DNA of 64,000 bases, taken from Parabacteroides sp900760525. Lineage in GTDB: Bacteria; Bacteroidota; Bacteroidia; Bacteroidales; Tannerellaceae. The notes below the pieces were generated by a model. The model made no database searches. It had not been told where the DNA came from and saw only the letters and a list, made by a program, of their open reading frames with translations. A program made the position numbers and the translations under genes. This document shows positions 51,490 to 58,611 of this stretch, piece by piece (position 1 is the stretch's first letter; each line of letters opens with the position of its first letter). The stretch is taken from assembly GCF_049860805.1 (NCBI RefSeq), contig NZ_CP187555.1:3100001-3164000 (forward strand), in the 5' to 3' direction.

Positions 51490-52443
51490 TTATCTGATAT
51501 AAATAATTTGATTTTCATCGTCCCGTTCATATTTGAAGCGAATATCCCTCTGCAAGACCCTCAACGCGTAGTCGATACCGTCCGCCTGCCTGAACTTTCC
51601 CGTGAAATAATATTTCAATACATTTTTATTCTCAACAACTATGCTGACTCCGAAATATTTCTCCAGATCATTCATAATCGAAAGGAATGATTCGTTCCGG
51701 AAACAAATCAACCCTTCTTTCCAGCGATAGGGGTTGTAATCGTCGACCGGAATGACTTTCAGTCTGCCGTCCTTTTGCAGGCAAGCCTTACTGTCCGGCT
51801 TCAACGTCAATGTATCTCCCAGACCTATACGGGAGGCTACCCGCACGCTTCCTTCCATCAGCGTAACCTCGAAATCGTCTTTATCGGAATAGCCTTCCAC
51901 GTTGAACTTTGTTCCCAGCACTTCCATATTGCATTTGCCCGTCTCCACGACAAAAGGTCTTTTCTTATCCTTGGCAACATCGAAATAGGCTTCTCCGTCT
52001 ACCGTTACCTGACGTATTGAGTTGTCGAACACAGCCGGATAAACGATCTTCGTCCGGGCATTCAGCCAGACATTCGTCCCGTCCGACAGCGTTATGTTCA
52101 CCCGTTGTCCGGTAGGGACGTAAATGGACTGCATCGGCACGTCTCTGTTCTTATCCGAAACAAATTGATATAAGAAGCTAAGTCCCAATGTGACAGCGAC
52201 AACTGCTGCAACCTTGATTAACTCAGTTCCGAGAGAACTTAAGTTCCAGGACCTGTTCCGCTTCTTTTCTTCAATCGTTTTTTCATCGCCAAGAAGCAAC
52301 ATCGAATCGAATATCTTTCTCTCTTTCAGGAATTCGCGTCTGTTTTCCGGGGAATGTTCCATCCATTGCCGGATCCGAACTTCTTCTTCATAAGAAGCCG
52401 TTCCTTCAAAGAATTTATATAGCATTTCCCTATCCATTTTCAT
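51490..52443 (-). CDS. FecR family anti-sigma factor
   Basis: 317 residues. N-terminal cytoplasmic helical region (YKFFEGTASYEEEVRIRQWMEHSPENRREF), one transmembrane helix (VAAVVAVTLGLSFLYQFV, near 90-108), then the periplasmic FecR domain (VPTGQRVNITLSDGTNVWLNARTKIVYP, VDGEAYFDVAKDKKRPFVVETG) and a C-terminal DUF4974-like part (FRNESFLSIMNDLEKYFGVSIVVEN). It senses the STN domain of SusC and controls an ECF sigma factor. No sigma gene lies upstream; instead a microvirus prophage begins about 110 bases from its start. Confidence 0.94.
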   Translation of the reverse strand: MKMDREMLYKFFEGTASYEEEVRIRQWMEHSPENRREFLKERKIFDSMLLLGDEKTIEEKKRNRSWNLSSLGTELIKVAAVVAVTLGLSFLYQFVSDKNRDVPMQSIYVPTGQRVNITLSDGTNVWLNARTKIVYPAVFDNSIRQVTVDGEAYFDVAKDKKRPFVVETGKCNMEVLGTKFNVEGYSDKDDFEVTLMEGSVRVASRIGLGDTLTLKPDSKACLQKDGRLKVIPVDDYNPYRWKEGLICFRNESFLSIMNDLEKYFGVSIVVENKNVLKYYFTGKFRQADGIDYALRVLQRDIRFKYERDDENQIIYIR

Positions 52444-52551
52444 CTTTTTTACTTACGCTTACATAATACTAACAGTTCACAAGACGGCATCCCTAGTTGA
52501 AAAAAGAAAAAAAATTTCATTTTAATACATTTTTCTTTCAACACTGGTACT

Positions 52552-52570
52552 GTAGTTCTCTCGGAACTAC
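52552..52570. repeat. Left attachment repeat (attL)
   Basis: TAGTTCTCTCGGAACTAC (52553-52570) recurs exactly at the right prophage end. With the preceding G it forms a perfect 7-bp inverted repeat, GTAGTTC/GAACTAC, around TCTCG. Confidence 0.85.
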
Positions 52571-52592
52571 AGTAACTTTTAATTACACAATT

Positions 52593-52784
52593 ATGAAACA
52601 GTTCTATTTTCATGTTCAGTATGTTGATACTCAAAGAATTGAGCATTTTCGTTCTATTCAATTTGCCGCCCGTGATATGATTCAAGCCCATACCGCTGGT
52701 AGAAAATTGGTAACTCTTTTGGCTATTGATCTCGAGATAGTTGATATAACTGCTTATTATTTGGAATCTTTAAAACTTAGTTAA
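52593..52784 (+). CDS. Small microvirus protein of unknown function (orf63)
   Basis: 63 residues from ATG 52593 (MKQFYFHVQYVDTQRIEHF), ending two bases before VP2. A longer frame from 52497 would cross the attachment repeat and is unlikely. The protein is mixed alpha/beta in character with no hydrophobic segment; it could be a non-structural or DNA-mimicking accessory protein. I do not recognise it. First gene of the prophage, 22 bases after attL, with T-rich codon use like the other phage genes. Confidence 0.7.
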   Translation: MKQFYFHVQYVDTQRIEHFRSIQFAARDMIQAHTAGRKLVTLLAIDLEIVDITAYYLESLKLS

Positions 52785-52786
52785 TT

Positions 52787-53653
52787 ATGGCTATTGGTGC
52801 TGCAATAATTGGTGGTCTTGGCGCTCTTGGTAGTTCTTTAATTGGAATGTCCTCACAGCGTAAGGCTAACATTCAAAATATGGAGCTTGCCAAATATCAA
52901 AACAATTGGCAGACGGCTGAGAATGAGCGTGCTTACGCTCGCAATTTGGAGATGTGGAACATGCAGAATGCGTATAACGCACCTACTGCGCAAATGTCCC
53001 GTCTTCGGCAGGCTGGCCTTAATCCCAATCTTGTTTATGGTAATGGTGTTACTGGCAATAGCGCTGGTTCAGCTCCGCAGTATGAACCTGCGAAAATTCA
53101 GCGTGCTCACATGGAGCCCTACCGTGGCTGGAATCTTGGTCTTTCGGATGCTGCTTCTATGTACATGGCAGCTCGGCAGAATAAAGCACAGGTTGAAAAT
53201 ATGGAGGCTCAAAATAAGCTCATTCGTGAACAGGCACGTACCGAAGGTATTCGACAGGGCAATATTGCAATGTCTACTGCTCGTTCTGGTTTTGACCTTA
53301 ATTTGGCTCGTCAGCTTCGTGATGTTTCGATCGATCGTGCTATAGCAGAGAAAAATCTCGCAGAGGCTCGCAATGCTGGTTCTTGGACTGATGCGAATCG
53401 TAAGGTTTTGCAATATGAGCTCGATCGTGCTTTGTTTGATAATAAGGTTAGGCTTTCACAGGCTGAATATTCTTCCGTTATGGAGGGTCTTCGCAAGCTT
53501 AAACAGGATAATGATATTAATGCATTTAGGTATCATCTTGAACGTGTTATTGGTAATGGAAAAACAGCTATTGAAGTGGCTCGTGAATTTGCTGCTCGTT
53601 TGGCTGCTTCTCTTTCTGATGACCGTTTGGATAAAATGTTTAACCCCAAATAA
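52787..53653 (+). CDS. Microvirus DNA pilot protein VP2
   Basis: 288 residues. The hallmark segment NAPTAQMSRLRQAGLNPNLVYG (near 63-84) is the conserved core of microvirus pilot proteins. The N-terminus is a glycine-rich hydrophobic helix (AIGAAIIGGLGALGSSLIG, residues 2-20) suited to entering a membrane. The rest is helical and likely coiled-coil (QVENMEAQNKLIREQARTEGIRQ), matching the tube that delivers ssDNA through the host envelope. Phage structural component, minor virion protein. Confidence 0.93.
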   Translation: MAIGAAIIGGLGALGSSLIGMSSQRKANIQNMELAKYQNNWQTAENERAYARNLEMWNMQNAYNAPTAQMSRLRQAGLNPNLVYGNGVTGNSAGSAPQYEPAKIQRAHMEPYRGWNLGLSDAASMYMAARQNKAQVENMEAQNKLIREQARTEGIRQGNIAMSTARSGFDLNLARQLRDVSIDRAIAEKNLAEARNAGSWTDANRKVLQYELDRALFDNKVRLSQAEYSSVMEGLRKLKQDNDINAFRYHLERVIGNGKTAIEVAREFAARLAASLSDDRLDKMFNPK

Positions 53654-53661
53654 ATTATTTT

Positions 53662-53766
53662 ATGAGACGTAGAAGAAGCAGAGGCCGTAGACGTGGATTT
53701 CTCGGCCGTAGTCGTAGACGCAGGATTCGTAGTTATCGTGTAAGTAGAGGAGGTATTCGCTTATGA
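53662..53766 (+). CDS. Tiny Arg-rich DNA-condensing protein (J/VP8-like)
   Basis: 34 residues (MRRRRSRGRRRGFLGRSRRR at the start), 17 of them Arg. Matches the role of small basic microvirus proteins (gene J of phiX174, VP8 of gokushoviruses) that neutralise packaged ssDNA inside the capsid. Starts nine bases after VP2, and its stop overlaps the next start (ATGA). Too short for automatic gene callers. Confidence 0.85.
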   Translation: MRRRRSRGRRRGFLGRSRRRRIRSYRVSRGGIRL

Positions 53767-53864
53767 AACCTGTTTGGAAAATCCTGCTCGTAGTTCTTGA
53801 AACGGTCATAGATGCTGTTAAGACTATTTTTGGTAAGGATGATACTCCGGCTTTAAATGGCTAA
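53763..53864 (+). CDS. 33-residue amphipathic microvirus peptide
   Basis: MKPVWKILLVVLETVIDAVK followed by TIFGKDDTPALNG. One hydrophobic or amphipathic helix with a polar tail. Start overlaps the stop of the Arg-rich gene by four bases and its end overlaps the VP4 start by eight, the compressed layout of a real phage gene. A role in lysis or membrane interaction is possible (no lysis gene is otherwise visible), but this is inference. Confidence 0.62.
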   Translation: MKPVWKILLVVLETVIDAVKTIFGKDDTPALNG

Positions 53865-54723
53865 GTGTCTTCATCCTATGTATCTCGCCAGTGTTGAATC
53901 TAAAGTGCCTTGTGGTTGGTGTGTAAACTGTCGGCAGAATAAACGCCAATCTTGGGTATATAGATTACAGGCGGAAGCTAAAGAGTATCCGTTCTCCTTG
54001 TTTGTCACTTTAACTTATGATGATGAACATTTACCTATAGAACGAATTGGTAGTGACCTATTTCAGTGTAATGTAGCCGTGGTATCTAAGCGTGATGTAC
54101 AATTATTTATGAAACGGCTTCGAAAGAAATATGAGGATTATAAAATGAGGTATTTTGTTACCTCTGAATATGGCGCCAAAGGCGGCCGACCTCACTATCA
54201 TATGATACTTTTTGGCTTTCCCTTCACTGGCAAGAAAGCTGGTGATTTACTCGCCGAATGTTGGCAAAACGGTTTTGTACAGGCCCACCCGCTTACGGTA
54301 AAAGAGATTGCTTATGTCTGTAAGTATATGTATGAAAAATCTATGGTTCCGTCTGTTTTAAAGGATGAGAAAAAGTACAAGCCGTTTATGCTGTGTTCTC
54401 GGAATCCTGGTATCGGTTTTGGTTTTATGAAGGCCGATATTATTGATTTCTACCGTAAACATCCTCGTGATTATGTTCGTGCTTGGTCAGGCTATAAATT
54501 GGCTATGCCACGTTATTATGCCGACAAACTTTATGATGATGATATGAAGGCTTTTCTTAAGGAGATGCGTGAGGAATTTTTCCGCAACAAAATGTATGAC
54601 GAATGGGTTCATTTTTGTTGCTCTCCCGGTACAAAGGATGGTGTTCTCACTGATCTCATGAAGCTCGAGCAAACAGAGGAATATGAGAATAGAATGAATG
54701 AACGTTTAAGATGTAAAATGTAA
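53857..54723 (+). CDS. Microvirus replication initiator VP4 (HUH endonuclease)
   Basis: 288 residues. Nicks the double-stranded form to start rolling-circle replication. N-terminal CGWCVNCRQNKRQSW (Cys19, 22, 25) is the usual microvirus start. Motif one is FVTLTYDDEHLP; the HUH metal site is RPHYHMILFG with His113 and His115; the paired catalytic tyrosines are Tyr153 and Tyr157 in YVCKYMYEK. All required residues are present. Begins inside the preceding peptide gene and is followed one base later by VP1. Confidence 0.95.
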   Translation: MAKCLHPMYLASVESKVPCGWCVNCRQNKRQSWVYRLQAEAKEYPFSLFVTLTYDDEHLPIERIGSDLFQCNVAVVSKRDVQLFMKRLRKKYEDYKMRYFVTSEYGAKGGRPHYHMILFGFPFTGKKAGDLLAECWQNGFVQAHPLTVKEIAYVCKYMYEKSMVPSVLKDEKKYKPFMLCSRNPGIGFGFMKADIIDFYRKHPRDYVRAWSGYKLAMPRYYADKLYDDDMKAFLKEMREEFFRNKMYDEWVHFCCSPGTKDGVLTDLMKLEQTEEYENRMNERLRCKM

Positions 54724-54724
54724 A

Positions 54725-56398
54725 ATGGCAAATATTTTTAACTCGATCAGAATGAAGCGTCCTAAAAGAAACGCTTTTGATCTTTCATATGAATCTAAGG
54801 TTACAATGAACATGGGTGAACTTGTTCCTATCATGTGTAACCCTGTTGTTCCTGGTGATAAATTTCGTGTGAATACTGAAATGCTGGTGCGTTTGGCTCC
54901 GCTTGTTGCTCCTATGATGCATCGTGTAAATGTGTTTACACATTATTTCTTTGTCCCTAATCGTCTCCTTTGGGACGAATGGGAAACATTTATTACTCAA
55001 GGTATTGATGGTGAACAAAAACCTGTTTTCCCGAAAATTCAATTAAATGATAGTATTCCTATCATGGACCTTGCTGACTTTGGAGACTCATCTCTTTGGG
55101 ACTATCTCGGTTTGCCGTCTCTTCAGTCTGTTGGTACTTCTAATTCTAAGAATCCTCCTGCAAATGGTGTGAAGGCTCCTAATGGTTTTGCAGTTTCTGC
55201 ACTTCCTTTTCGTGCTTATCAGCTTATTTATAACGAGTATTATCGTGATCAAAATTTAACTGACCCTGTTGATTTTCTTTTATCTTCTGGAAATATTACA
55301 GATGGTAATGAGATCACTCGGTTGTTAACTCTCCGTCGGCGAGCTTGGGAAAAGGATTATTTTACATCCGCTCTTCCTTGGTTACAACGTGGCCCCGAAG
55401 TTACTGTTCCTATTCAAGGTTCTGGACAGAGTGTTGATGTTATTTATCAAAATGATAGTAATGGTGAATTACGTCAGAATTGGATAGATGCTTATGGTCG
55501 TAATTGGGACCAAGGAGATTTTTATAATGCTCGAGTTGTCACTAAGGACTATGATGGTGGTAAAGATGGTTATTTAGTTGGTGCTGCTAATTCCGGTGGT
55601 TCGAATAATCGTGCTCCCGAATTTGACCCTAATGGAACCCTTAAGGTCAATATTGATGAACTCGGTGTCAATATCAATGACCTTCGTACTTCGAATGCTC
55701 TTCAACGTTGGTTTGAACGTAATGCTCGTGGTGGTTCTCGTTATATTGAGCAAATCCTCTCCCACTTTGGCGTTCGCTCCTCTGATGCTCGTTTGCAGCG
55801 TCCGCAGTTCCTCGGTGGTGGCCGCATGCCTGTTTCTGTTTCCGAAGTACTTCAAACTTCTTCTACTGATGAGACTTCACCGCAGGCAAATATGGCCGGA
55901 CACGGTATTTCTGCTGGTGCGCATAATGGTTTTAAGCATTATTTTGAAGAACACGGATATATCATTGGTATTATGTCCATCACTCCGCGTACAGGTTATC
56001 AGCAAGGTGTTCCTCGTGATTTTACAAAGTTCGACAATATGGATTTCTATTTCCCCGAATTTGCTCATTTGTCAGAGCAGGAAATAAAAAACCAAGAACT
56101 TTTTCTTTCCTCCGAGGAATCTTATAATCAGGGTACTTTTGGTTATACTCCGCGCTATGCTGAATATAAATACAAGGCCTCTGAGGCTCACGGTGATTTT
56201 CGTGGTAATCTTGCATTTTGGCATTTAAATCGAATTTTCCAGTCTCAACCGAATTTAAATACTACTTTTGTCGAGTGTAACCCGAGTAATCGTGTTTTTG
56301 CAACGTCGAATACTAATGACGATAAATTTTGGGTACAGATTTATCAAGATGTCAAAGCTCTTCGTTTGATGCCTAAATATGGTACTCCAATGTTATGA
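54725..56398 (+). CDS. Microvirus major capsid protein VP1
   Basis: 557 residues. Builds the T=1 capsid. N-terminus basic (IRMKRPKRNAFDLSYE) then the conserved entry to the jellyroll (LVPIMCNPVVPGDKFRVNTEMLVRLAPLVAPMMHRVNVFTHYFFVPNRLLWDEWETF). Further family segments: LPFRAYQLIYNEYYRDQNL, QRWFERNARGGSRYIEQILSHFGVRSSDARLQRPQFLGGGRMPVSVSEVLQTS and GYIIGIMSITPRTGYQQGVP. A central variable stretch (about 240-320) would form surface loops. Complete, no frameshift. Confidence 0.97.
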   Translation: MANIFNSIRMKRPKRNAFDLSYESKVTMNMGELVPIMCNPVVPGDKFRVNTEMLVRLAPLVAPMMHRVNVFTHYFFVPNRLLWDEWETFITQGIDGEQKPVFPKIQLNDSIPIMDLADFGDSSLWDYLGLPSLQSVGTSNSKNPPANGVKAPNGFAVSALPFRAYQLIYNEYYRDQNLTDPVDFLLSSGNITDGNEITRLLTLRRRAWEKDYFTSALPWLQRGPEVTVPIQGSGQSVDVIYQNDSNGELRQNWIDAYGRNWDQGDFYNARVVTKDYDGGKDGYLVGAANSGGSNNRAPEFDPNGTLKVNIDELGVNINDLRTSNALQRWFERNARGGSRYIEQILSHFGVRSSDARLQRPQFLGGGRMPVSVSEVLQTSSTDETSPQANMAGHGISAGAHNGFKHYFEEHGYIIGIMSITPRTGYQQGVPRDFTKFDNMDFYFPEFAHLSEQEIKNQELFLSSEESYNQGTFGYTPRYAEYKYKASEAHGDFRGNLAFWHLNRIFQSQPNLNTTFVECNPSNRVFATSNTNDDKFWVQIYQDVKALRLMPKYGTPML

Positions 56399-56452
56399 TG
56401 TTATGTTTATGTTTTGGTACTTTGTTTTGTTTTTTTTGATTTTTGGATGCTT

Positions 56453-56821
56453 ATGTTTGTTACCGCTTATAATTATAGCAATGTTCCTTCGGAAGTGGTT
56501 CAAGAAAAAGTAAGTAATGACTTGCTTGTTGAGCCTTCTGAAAGTTTTACAGTTCGTGAGCTTGTTTACAGGTTAGCAATGGGAATGCCTGTTTCATCTG
56601 GTCTTCGTTCTGGTGAGTACCCTGATAGAGATCAGGATTTTGACGATGTTTTGCCGACCGATAATCCCGATTTTGATTTCGCGGATTATGCAACCCTCTC
56701 ACGTGAGATTTCAGAGCGTGAAAACGCCCGGAATGAAGCTAAAGAGAAAGCTTACAGAGAAAAGCTCGCTAAAGAGAAGGCTACCGTTGATGAGAATAAC
56801 GAGACGGTGAGCACTTCGTAA
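56453..56821 (+). CDS. Probable microvirus internal scaffolding protein (VP3-like)
   Basis: 122 residues from ATG 56453; an ATG at 56447 is also possible, and a TTG upstream is unlikely. Acidic and helical: ESFTVRELVYRLAMGMPV (a segment type seen in VP3 proteins), DFDDVLPTDNPDFDFADYATLSREISEREN and a charged coiled-coil tail (AREAKEK-type repeats). In gokushoviruses VP3 has this size and chemistry and guides capsid assembly. Its place after VP1 rather than before differs from the classical order. Assignment is by character, so moderate. Confidence 0.6.
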   Translation: MFVTAYNYSNVPSEVVQEKVSNDLLVEPSESFTVRELVYRLAMGMPVSSGLRSGEYPDRDQDFDDVLPTDNPDFDFADYATLSREISERENARNEAKEKAYREKLAKEKATVDENNETVSTS

Positions 56822-57215
56822 ATTTTTCTCTTATTTGAACATTTGATTTAGAACTGTCTGTAGACCTCACTTCGTTGTTTCGGAGTGAGGCTACTTTGTT
56901 TAACCCTAAAGGAAGTGAGGCGAAGTTTGGGTAGAAATGAGGTAGCGTAGCGTCCCGAATGTATACCCAAACTTCGCCGAGCGACCGCCTTCGGCTCACG
57001 TAGTGAGACGTGATGAGACTGTCGAAAAAAGTTAAGACAGTCTTAATAAAGTATAAATATAGATAGCGTGAAAACGCTTCGTGTACGTATAAAACACGCC
57101 TGTGCGCGCGTAATAGGTAACTTGATTAATTATGCGCGCACTGACACCAACACAATTTTTAACAATTGTGTTTTAGTGGCTGTTGTGTATGTCGATTTTA
57201 GTTTGGAGCTTTGTA
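56822..57215. other. Hairpin-rich non-coding region of the prophage
   Basis: About 390 bases with no gene and at least five perfect inverted repeats: GCGAAGTTTGGGTA (56920-56933 with 56964-56977), AGACTGTC (57016-57023 with 57036-57043), AGCGT (57067-57071 with 57076-57080), GTGCGCGC (57104-57111 with 57134-57141) and AACACAATT (57149-57157 with 57164-57172). Such structures in ssDNA phages serve as second-strand origins, packaging signals or terminators. Confidence 0.7.
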
Positions 57216-57240
57216 TAGTTCTCTCGGAACTACGTTAAAT
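57216..57240. repeat. Right attachment repeat (attR), dif-like
   Basis: Second copy of TAGTTCTCTCGGAACTAC (57216-57233). The flank makes CTACGTTAAAT (57230-57240), matching the XerD arm of E. coli dif at 9 of 11 bases, while the left copy matches at only 6 of 11. Confidence 0.75.
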
Positions 57241-57396
57241 TCAAGGAAAGCAAACGCCCCTTCCAATAACAGTTAAGGCCGGAACAACTATACGGAAAAG
57301 AAAAACGGATAAGCCTCATTTTGTTTTCATTTTCTTTCTATCCATTCCTTGTCCGACAGCTATCTGCTAACCATTCGATATCCAACCCATTACAGT

Positions 57397-57550
57397 TTCC
57401 CTGCCGAGGAAACGACAGTTCCCTGCCGAGGAAACGACAGTTCCCTGCCGAGGAAACGACAGTTCCCTGCCGAGGAAACGACAGTTCCCTGCCGAGGAAA
57501 CGACAGTTCCCCGCCGAGGAAACGACAGTTCCCTGCCGGGGAAACGGTAA
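57397..57550. repeat. 22-bp tandem repeat (minisatellite), about 6.7 copies
   Basis: Seven head-to-tail units of 22 bp starting TTCCCTGCCGAGGAAACG; units 1-5 identical, unit 6 with one change, unit 7 diverging at its end. Each contains a near-palindrome GTTCC...GGAAAC. No unique spacers, so not CRISPR. Frames are open on both strands only because the unit lacks stops. Confidence 0.95.
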
Positions 57551-57577
57551 AACGATCGGGAGACTTCTTTTTCTTCC

Positions 57578-58369
57578 TTAGAAATAAACAATATAATTCT
57601 TCTTATGCAGCCTCTTGTTAAAAAACACGATTCCCATCGAATACAGGTCGATTGTCACCGTCACTTCGGGATGTCCGCATACTTCCTGCCAGAACTCACG
57701 CATCTTGCGGCTGGCTTTGATGCCTTCGAAGACAAAGACCGTATCACCGTGTACATGCTTCAGACATTCTTCAAACAGCCAGCTGTTGTTTTGCTGTTCA
57801 TACAAGGTATTGAAAAAGACGAAATCAAGCTGCTCCATATCTTTCAAGGCTGCCGGGAGTAAATCCTTATACCCTCCGACACGCAGGTCGACCGGATTGC
57901 GGGCTGCCTTATCGAAAGCGATACGGGCGATGGAGGCAAACTCCGGCACGTTTTCCAGGGCGATACATTTCAGATTGGATGCGTATGAAGTCAGATACAA
58001 AGTGGACAAGCCCATAGAAGGGCCCAACTGAAGGATATGTTTCGATTTGAAATAGTTGGTAAGGCGGAAAAGCAGGGCACCGTGTTTGGGACGTATCGCC
58101 TCCCGTTCGACAATCTGGCCGATCGTGCGCCTACGCATCTTTCCCCTTTGCTGGCGGTCGGGATAGGTGATCCCGCCATTTTGGAAAAGCAACTGTTTGC
58201 GGATCAGTTCGATGTCATAGAAACTATAGTATTGGCAACGCTCCTCGATCACCTTCGTGATTAGGTTGAAAACAAAAGGGGAATGCACCCCGAAGCCTTT
58301 GCGGTAACGGATGCCCCGGTATAGAAGTACGCCTTTTCTTAGTGTATTAGCTTTGGGGATGATCTGCAT
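57578..58369 (-). CDS. Class I SAM-dependent methyltransferase-like protein
   Basis: 263 residues. Rossmann-type methyltransferase core: KHILQLGPSMGLSTLYLTSYA (SAM-binding glycine loop, near 110-130), LKCIALENVPEFASIAR (acidic end of strand 2) and LDFVFFNTLYEQQNN (strand 4). The N-terminus FGVHSPFVFNLITKVIEE is typical of a Bacteroidetes clade of these proteins. Substrate unknown. Its C-terminus (MGIVFFNKRLHKKNYIVYF) runs to within 28 bases of the tandem repeat. Monocistronic. Confidence 0.78.
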   Translation of the reverse strand: MQIIPKANTLRKGVLLYRGIRYRKGFGVHSPFVFNLITKVIEERCQYYSFYDIELIRKQLLFQNGGITYPDRQQRGKMRRRTIGQIVEREAIRPKHGALLFRLTNYFKSKHILQLGPSMGLSTLYLTSYASNLKCIALENVPEFASIARIAFDKAARNPVDLRVGGYKDLLPAALKDMEQLDFVFFNTLYEQQNNSWLFEECLKHVHGDTVFVFEGIKASRKMREFWQEVCGHPEVTVTIDLYSMGIVFFNKRLHKKNYIVYF

Positions 58370-58396
58370 AAATTATTAATTATAGGTTTCCTCGGG

Positions 58397-58573
58397 GGTA
58401 AATGATGATTTATGGGTGTGATGGAATGACATCGTTGTCGAAATGATTGTCGTTCTGTAGGGGGCAGGTTCTAAACCTGCCCGATATCGACAAATATACA
58501 TGTTGTAATTGGGCGGGTTTAGAACCCGCCCCTACAGCGACACCTTAAATATACCGATAAATCATCATTTACC
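58397..58573. mobile_element. MITE/REP-like element with 17-bp terminal inverted repeats
   Basis: GGTAAATGATGATTTAT (58397-58413) is exactly inverted at 58557-58573. Inside are two GC-rich hairpins with related arms, GGGCAGGTT/AACCTGCCC (58462-58482) and GGGCGGGTT/AACCCGCCC (58511-58531), enclosed by CTGTAGGGG/CCCCTACAG. The terminal word AAATGATGATTTAT also starts the element at 23.1 kb. No coding content. Confidence 0.75.
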
Positions 58574-58611
58574 TGCGATAATAAGGCAAAGTTAATACTT
58601 TCTACCTGAAT

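Larger units (their letters stand above)
52553..57233 (+). mobile_element. Integrated microvirus (Microviridae) prophage
   Basis: A 4,663-bp unit between 18-bp direct repeats (52553-52570 and 57216-57233), carrying on one strand orf63, DNA pilot protein VP2, a small Arg-rich protein, a 33-residue peptide, HUH replication initiator VP4, major capsid protein VP1 and a scaffold-like protein, then a hairpin-rich non-coding region. All hallmark genes are open. Size matches small gokushovirus-like genomes. Coding strand is strikingly T-rich at third codon positions (GGT, GCT, CTT, CGT), as in free microviruses and unlike the GC-rich neighbours. No integrase, so host XerC/XerD recombination at a dif-like site is the likely mechanism. 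Microvirus-related proviruses in Bacteroidetes are known (Krupovic and Forterre 2011). Confidence 0.93.

Noticed and set aside
52497..52592. Longer phage ORF crossing attL
   Set aside because: Would use host DNA as its N-terminus; the internal ATG 22 bases inside the phage is the natural start.
52553..57233. Phage integrase, reverse transcriptase or diversity-generating element
   Set aside because: No tyrosine or serine recombinase or reverse transcriptase frame exists in the prophage or next to it.
57397..57550. CRISPR array
   Set aside because: Units are contiguous with no unique spacers and no cas genes nearby.
57321..57621. Overlapping frames on both strands with repeats such as EETTVPCRGND
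   Set aside because: They are products of the 22-bp tandem repeat, which has no stop in any frame; no start signal or homology.
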